Source: Gemmataceae bacterium
GTDB lineage: Bacteria; Planctomycetota; Planctomycetia; Gemmatales; Gemmataceae
Reading direction: 5' to 3'
Length of the DNA stretch: 5,379 nt
Assembly: GCA_947490035.1 (NCBI GenBank)
Contig: CANLGS010000352.1
Coordinates: forward strand, 1 to 5,379
The notes under the pieces: model-generated
The model's database searches: none
Told to the model about the DNA's origin: nothing
What the model saw: the letters and a program-made list of their open reading frames with translations, nothing else
In this document: positions 5,376 to 5,379 of the stretch, in pieces
How positions within the stretch are numbered: the first letter of the stretch is position 1
Layout of the letters: the number at the start of each line of letters is the position of its first letter
Translations under genes and position numbers: made by a program

Positions 5376-5379
5376 ATGA
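5361..5379 (+). promoter_or_regulatory. Possible ribosome binding site and start of next gene
   Basis: GGAAGG (5361-5366) lies nine bases before ATG at 5376-5378, a good spacing. Only one base of the next codon is inside the window, so coding content cannot be judged. Confidence 0.25.

Noticed and set aside
7..5379. A multi-gene defence or biosynthetic system
   Set aside because: The genes are individually familiar, mostly convergent or divergent, and show no shared operon apart from a possible propeller-sulfite oxidase pair.

Overview
The window is GC-rich and strongly G/C-biased at third codon positions. It has exported enzymes with long lysine-rich stretches, few clear Shine-Dalgarno sequences, and a palindromic repeat built on GGGGGC-GTAA-GCCCCC. 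From this and the protein types I infer a planctomycete, probably Gemmata-like. That assignment is from memory of the group; no marker gene is present.

Layout from left to right. (1) 7-324 (+): a complete single-domain rhodanese. (2) 329-2134 (-): a 601-residue proton-coupled oligopeptide transporter (POT/PTR family) that converges on the rhodanese with only 4 bp between stop codons. (3) 2135-2338: a 204-bp divergent intergenic region. (4) 2339-3379 (+): an exported SMP-30/gluconolactonase-like beta-propeller. (5) 3390-3479: a 90-bp palindromic element with perfect 31-bp arms, followed by three heptamer repeats. (6) 3500-4636 (+): a Tat-exported molybdopterin enzyme of the sulfite oxidase family. 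(7) 4653-5184 (-): two coding remnants in different frames, a C-terminal lectin-like piece and an N-terminal piece of another or a frameshifted gene. (8) 5185-5379: no recognisable gene, but two inverted repeats and a possible ribosome binding site and start codon at the right edge.

The transporter would import di/tripeptides across the inner membrane. The propeller and the sulfite oxidase relative would act outside the cytoplasm and might be co-transcribed, although the palindrome between them would probably limit read-through. The rhodanese is a cytoplasmic sulfur carrier. Apart from a loose sulfur theme (rhodanese, sulfite oxidase fold), nothing in the window forces these genes into one pathway.

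The points most worth a second look are: the transporter's eukaryotic-PepT-like layout, with an extracytoplasmic insert between helices 9 and 10 and no extra helix pair between 6 and 7; a half-copy of the palindromic repeat that is translated as part of the propeller's export-signal region; the palindrome itself; inverted repeats that contain the stop codons of both convergent gene pairs; and the out-of-frame junction near 5020-5027. I do not see a clearly new multi-gene system.
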